From: Pseudomonadota bacterium
GTDB taxonomy: Bacteria; Pseudomonadota; Gammaproteobacteria; Xanthomonadales; Xanthomonadaceae
Assembly (NCBI GenBank): GCA_023425225.1
Contig: JAFADB010000223.1
Span: 1-9,691, forward strand
Direction: 5' to 3'
Length of the DNA: 9,691 bases
How positions within the stretch are numbered: the stretch's first letter is position 1; every line of letters starts with the position of its first letter. Under the pieces are notes generated by a model. The model made no database searches and had not been told where the DNA came from. It was given only the letters and a program-made list of their open reading frames with translations. The translations under genes were made by a program, and so were the position numbers. Below are positions 7,076 to 9,691 of this stretch, one piece after another.

Positions 7076-7680
7076 CGCGGTGCGGAGGTGTCCGCGGCCG
7101 GCGGGACAGGCACGGTTTCCACTGGCGGCTCCGGCTCCGTTTCCTCGGGCAGGTCCAGGCTGTAGGTGCAGCCTGCCAAGGTCTTGCCCGGGTGCGACTG
7201 GACGTTGGACACGCTGAGCACGATCGACTCGATCATCGGCTCGCCGGTCTTCGGGTCGGCCACGTCGTCGCTGACCACCTCGCGCCCGTACATCACCTTG
7301 TCCGGGGTATCCACGCCTTCCTCCAGCTGCAGCTGCCGCGCCAGCACGCGCGGGTCGGGCAGGTCCAGGATGGCCATCACGCTGGCGCCGGAGAAGGCGA
7401 TCTGCGAGGACGTGTGCCCGAACACGGTGACCGGCGCGGTGAGCTCGTATTCGGTCATGAACAGGTTCTGCTGCGGCAAGGGCCGCCAGCCCAGCGCCAC
7501 CGCCTTGAGCGGATCGTCCAGCACCGGCGCGAGGGCGGCGAAATCGGCCACGCGCTGGCGGCATTCGATCAGCGCCGGCAGGTCGATGGCCGCCGGCGGC
7601 GGAGGCGGCGGGGTGGCGGAACCGGGCGCGGCCGCCAGCGCCAGCAGCAGCGCCGCGGGGGCGGCAAGGTGCGGCCGCAT
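7072..7680 (-). CDS. Small exported protein of unknown function
   Basis: I do not recognise this family. The 202-residue product has a signal peptide (about 1-22, MRPHLAAPAALLLALAAAPG) and is probably periplasmic. A run of six prolines follows (24-29). The compact middle (about 32-175) contains two cysteines, Cys40 and Cys171, spaced so they could join the two ends by a disulfide. Alternating hydrophobic stretches such as NLFMTEYELTAPVTVFGHTS (72-91) suggest beta structure. The tail (178-202) is acidic and proline-rich and looks disordered. The ATG at 7680 is two bases after the ybeY stop, with GGGGGAG (7689-7695) eight bases upstream as ribosome site. It is inserted between ybeY and corC, which are adjacent in E. 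coli. Its place in an operon with envelope and metal genes suggests an envelope role, but no function can be assigned. Confidence 0.8.
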   Translation of the reverse strand: MRPHLAAPAALLLALAAAPGSATPPPPPPAAIDLPALIECRQRVADFAALAPVLDDPLKAVALGWRPLPQQNLFMTEYELTAPVTVFGHTSSQIAFSGASVMAILDLPDPRVLARQLQLEEGVDTPDKVMYGREVVSDDVADPKTGEPMIESIVLSVSNVQSHPGKTLAGCTYSLDLPEETEPEPPVETVPVPPAADTSAPR

Positions 7681-7682
7681 CC

Positions 7683-8168
7683 TCAACGCTCCCCCGCGTA
7701 GGGATCGCCGATGTCGAGGCTGGCCAGGATCTCGCGTTCGAGCTGTTCCATCGCCTCGGCCTCCTTGTCGTCCTCGTGGTCCCAGCCGAGCAGGTGCAGC
7801 ACGCCGTGCACGGTGAGGTGGGCGTAGTGGGCGGCCAGCGGCTTGTGCTGCTCGGCGGCCTCGCGCGCCACCACCGGCGCGCAGATCACCAGGTCGCCCA
7901 GCAGCGGGAACTTGACGCCCTTGGGCAGGCCCTCGGGCACCTCGGCGGGAAAGCTCAGCACGTTGGTGGCGTAGTCCTTGCCGCGGTAGTGGTGGTTGAG
8001 CGAGCGGCCTTCCTTCTCGTCTACCACGCGGATGGCCAGGTCGGCCTCGCGGATGCGCCCGGCCAGCGCCGCCGCCACCCACTTGCGGAAACTCACCGCC
8101 GCCGGCAGCCCGGCGCGGGGCAGGGCATAGCTGACGCCGACGTCCAGGCGTACCGGCCCGCGGGTCAT
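7683..8168 (-). CDS. ybeY: YbeY endoribonuclease (rRNA maturation factor)
   Basis: Cytoplasmic single-strand-specific, metal-dependent endoribonuclease of the UPF0054 family, needed for 16S rRNA 3' maturation and 70S ribosome quality control. The complete 161-residue product has the zinc motif HGVLHLLGWDH with His121, His125 and His131. It also has the conserved Arg55 in EGRSLNHHYR and the TNVLSFP strand at 68-74, followed by LLGDLVIC (89-96). Length is normal for the family. Its ATG at 8168 overlaps the ybeZ stop by four bases (ATGA), so translation of the two is coupled. That fits the known physical and functional partnership of YbeY with YbeZ. The stop is two bases before the next gene. 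Confidence 0.96.
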   Translation of the reverse strand: MTRGPVRLDVGVSYALPRAGLPAAVSFRKWVAAALAGRIREADLAIRVVDEKEGRSLNHHYRGKDYATNVLSFPAEVPEGLPKGVKFPLLGDLVICAPVVAREAAEQHKPLAAHYAHLTVHGVLHLLGWDHEDDKEAEAMEQLEREILASLDIGDPYAGER

Positions 8169-9151
8169 GGCGTGGCCCCGGTCTGGGCGTCGATGTGGTC
8201 GCGCCTGTCGTAGGCGCTGACGATGCGCGCCACCAGCGGATGGCGCACCACGTCGCGCGCCTCGAAGAAGGTGAAGCTCACGCCTTCCACGTCGTGCAGC
8301 ACGTCGATGGCGTCGCGCAGGCCGGACTTGACGTGCTTGGGCAGGTCGATCTGGGTCAGGTCGCCGGTGACCACCGCGGTGGAGCCGAAGCCCAGCCGGG
8401 TCAGGAACATCTTCATCTGCTCGATGGTGGTGTTCTGCGCCTCGTCCAGGATCACGTAGGCGTCGTTGAGGGTACGCCCGCGCATGTAGGCCAGCGGCGC
8501 GATCTCGATGACGTTCTTCTCCAGCAGCTTGAGCACCTTCTCCACGCCGAGCATCTCGTACAGCGCGTCGTACAGCGGGCGCAGGTAGGGATCGACCTTC
8601 TGGCTGAGGTCGCCGGGCAGGAAGCCGAGTTTCTCGCCGGCCTCCACCGCCGGGCGCACCAGCACCAGCCGCTGCACCCGCGACTCGTTCAGCGCCTCCA
8701 CCGCGCTGGCCACGGCCAGGAAGGTCTTGCCGGTGCCGGCCGGGCCGATGCCGAAGTTGATGTCGTGGGTGGCGATGGCATGCAGGTACCTGGCCTGGTT
8801 GGCGCCGCGGCCGCGCACGGTGCCGCGCTTGACCTTGATCGCCACTTCCTGCGGTTCGTACTCGCGGCTTGCAACCTGCTCGACGTTGGCATCGTTCAGG
8901 CGCAGGTGGATGGCATGGCTGTCGAAGGTGGTGCCCAGCGTCTCCTCGTACAGCGCATGCAGCAGTCGCTCGGCGGCCTGCGCCGCCTCGTGCGGGCCGG
9001 TGACGCGGAACACGTTGCCGCGGTTGGCGATCTCCACGCCCAGCTTGAGCTCGATCTGGCGCAGGTGTTCGTCGAACGGTCCGGCAAGGTTGGCCAGCCG
9101 TTCGGTGTCGGCCGGATCCAGGGTGAAATCGCGGTGTGCGGATTTGCTCAT
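8165..9151 (-). CDS. ybeZ: PhoH-like ATPase YbeZ
   Basis: Cytoplasmic P-loop ATPase of the PhoH family that partners with YbeY in rRNA processing. It is complete at 328 residues, a usual length. The N-terminal part (about 5-80) resembles a KH-like RNA-binding module (GVEIANRGNVFRVTG at 38-52). The ATPase domain has Walker A GPAGTGKT at 136-143, an arginine-rich PhoH signature around 161-180 (LVLVRPAVEAGEKLGFLPGD), Walker B VILDEAQN at 233-240, and the sensor segment VVTGDLTQIDLP at 260-271. The ATG at 9151 (MSKSAHRDF) has no clear Shine-Dalgarno. It is the first gene of the six-gene run and overlaps ybeY by four bases. The 105 bases between it and the shikimate-dehydrogenase-like gene should hold the operon promoter, but I cannot pick a convincing one. 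Confidence 0.96.
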   Translation of the reverse strand: MSKSAHRDFTLDPADTERLANLAGPFDEHLRQIELKLGVEIANRGNVFRVTGPHEAAQAAERLLHALYEETLGTTFDSHAIHLRLNDANVEQVASREYEPQEVAIKVKRGTVRGRGANQARYLHAIATHDINFGIGPAGTGKTFLAVASAVEALNESRVQRLVLVRPAVEAGEKLGFLPGDLSQKVDPYLRPLYDALYEMLGVEKVLKLLEKNVIEIAPLAYMRGRTLNDAYVILDEAQNTTIEQMKMFLTRLGFGSTAVVTGDLTQIDLPKHVKSGLRDAIDVLHDVEGVSFTFFEARDVVRHPLVARIVSAYDRRDHIDAQTGATP

Positions 9152-9243
9152 GGGATGGGCGGGACGCCAGTGGCCAGGCTTCCGCCGATAGGGAAAGGGA
9201 AGGGTGGCAAGGTTAGCGCGCGGGTGCGGCGGCGGCCAGTTCG

Positions 9244-9255
9244 CCGCGGCCGCGG
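9244..9255. other. 12-bp perfect GC palindrome after the aroE-like gene
   Basis: CCGCGGCCGCGG reads the same on both strands and begins one base past the stop of the shikimate-dehydrogenase-like gene. Nothing like a T-run follows. It may help end that transcript or be chance in GC-rich DNA. The rest of the 9152-9256 gap shows no other clear element. Confidence 0.3.
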
Positions 9256-9256
9256 T

Positions 9257-9691
9257 TCAGCCGTGCGCGTGCGCGGCGGCCTCGGCGATCAGCGCATCGT
9301 CCGGGCGTACGCCGGTGTACAGCACGAACTGCTCCACCGCCTGCAGCACGATCACCTCGGCGCCGGTGATCACCGGTTTGCCGAGCTCGCGCGCGCGGCG
9401 GATCAGCGGGGTTTCGGCGGGCAGCGCGACCACGTCGAAGACATGCTCGGCGCGGCCGATCTCGTCCTCGTCGAACGCCAGCTGCCCGGCCTCGGCGCCG
9501 CCTTCCATGCCGATCGGGGTGACGTTGACCAGCAGCCGCGCGTCGAGCCCGCGCGTGTCCGGCGTCCAGGCGAAACCGCTGGCGGCGGCCAGGCGCCGGC
9601 CGCTGTCCGGGTTGCGGGCGACGATGTGGCCGTTGTCGAAACCGGCATCGCGCAGCGCGCAGGCCACCGCCTTGGCCATGCCGCCGCTGCC
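9257..9691 (-). CDS. Shikimate/quinate dehydrogenase-like protein, C-terminal half (5' end beyond window)
   Basis: NAD(P)-dependent oxidoreductase of the AroE/YdiB superfamily. The window shows 144 C-terminal residues, essentially the cofactor domain; the catalytic Lys/Asp half lies outside. Seen from the cut edge: glycine-rich loop GSGGMAKA (visible residues 1-8); IVARNPDSG, where the Arg could bind an NADP phosphate (23-31); NVTPIGM (56-62), the family's conserved turn; FDVVALPAETPLI (85-97); and ITGAEVIVLQAVEQF (108-122), where classical AroE usually reads G-x-x-M-L-x-x-Q. The missing Met-Leu and the altered DVVALP (AroE usually D-x-V-Y-x-P) suggest a shikimate-dehydrogenase-like paralogue and not the biosynthetic AroE. 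It ends 105 bases before ybeZ on the same strand and is probably a separate unit. Substrate unknown. Confidence 0.8.
   Translation of the reverse strand, partial: GSGGMAKAVACALRDAGFDNGHIVARNPDSGRRLAAASGFAWTPDTRGLDARLLVNVTPIGMEGGAEAGQLAFDEDEIGRAEHVFDVVALPAETPLIRRARELGKPVITGAEVIVLQAVEQFVLYTGVRPDDALIAEAAAHAHG

Noticed and set aside
3674..7701. Long plus-strand open frames (614 and 908 codons) opposite corA, the Lnb-type gene, corC and the unknown exported protein
   Set aside because: Same shadow pattern: Gln/His/Arg-rich, no recognisable motif, and fully antisense to well supported genes.
9152..9256. Promoter for the ybeZ operon, with TTGCCA and CTATCG on the minus strand
   Set aside because: Spacing between the boxes is about 13 bases, too short for a sigma-70 promoter. 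The operon promoter is expected here but not identifiable by eye.

Overview
The window is very GC-rich, densely coded chromosomal DNA. Gene content, protein sequence and a characteristic intergenic palindrome all suggest a Xanthomonadaceae gammaproteobacterium, most likely Xanthomonas or a close relative. This is recognition from memory, not a database search. I see no tRNA, rRNA, CRISPR array, insertion sequence or phage gene.

Left part, plus strand (1-3673): the C-terminal half of a DHA2/EmrB-type drug efflux permease runs in from the left edge. One base after its stop comes a NodT-type outer-membrane efflux lipoprotein, so together they look like the end of a tripartite multidrug efflux operon. 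After 66 bases comes an intact aldehyde dehydrogenase that closely resembles E. coli Sad/YneI (succinate-semialdehyde dehydrogenase).

Middle (3674-3916): this 243-base gap lies between convergent genes. It holds a REPIN-like repeat of about 129 bp, with perfect 27-bp inverted arms that are themselves hairpins. It probably serves as the shared 3' end for transcripts from both sides.

Right part, minus strand (9151 down to 3917): six tightly packed genes are read in the order ybeZ (PhoH-like ATPase), ybeY (rRNA endonuclease), a small unknown exported protein, corC (CBS protein), a DUF4105/Lnb-type membrane protein, and corA (Mg/Co channel). Junctions are a 4-base overlap, 2, 67, 2 and 14 bases. 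The order matches the widespread ybeZ-ybeY-ybeX(corC)-lnt cluster. However, the slot after corC, where the lipoprotein N-acyltransferase gene lnt sits in E. coli, holds an unrelated DUF4105 protein. That family includes the alternative lipoprotein N-acyltransferase Lnb. This apparent replacement at a conserved locus is the most interesting point in the window. The two metal-homeostasis genes, corC and corA, bracket it. The 67-base gap before corC contains a possible promoter, a hairpin and an ATG-TAA minimal ORF, so the last three genes may have their own control.

Right edge (9257-9691, minus strand): the C-terminal NADP-binding half of a shikimate-dehydrogenase-like protein, cut by the window end.
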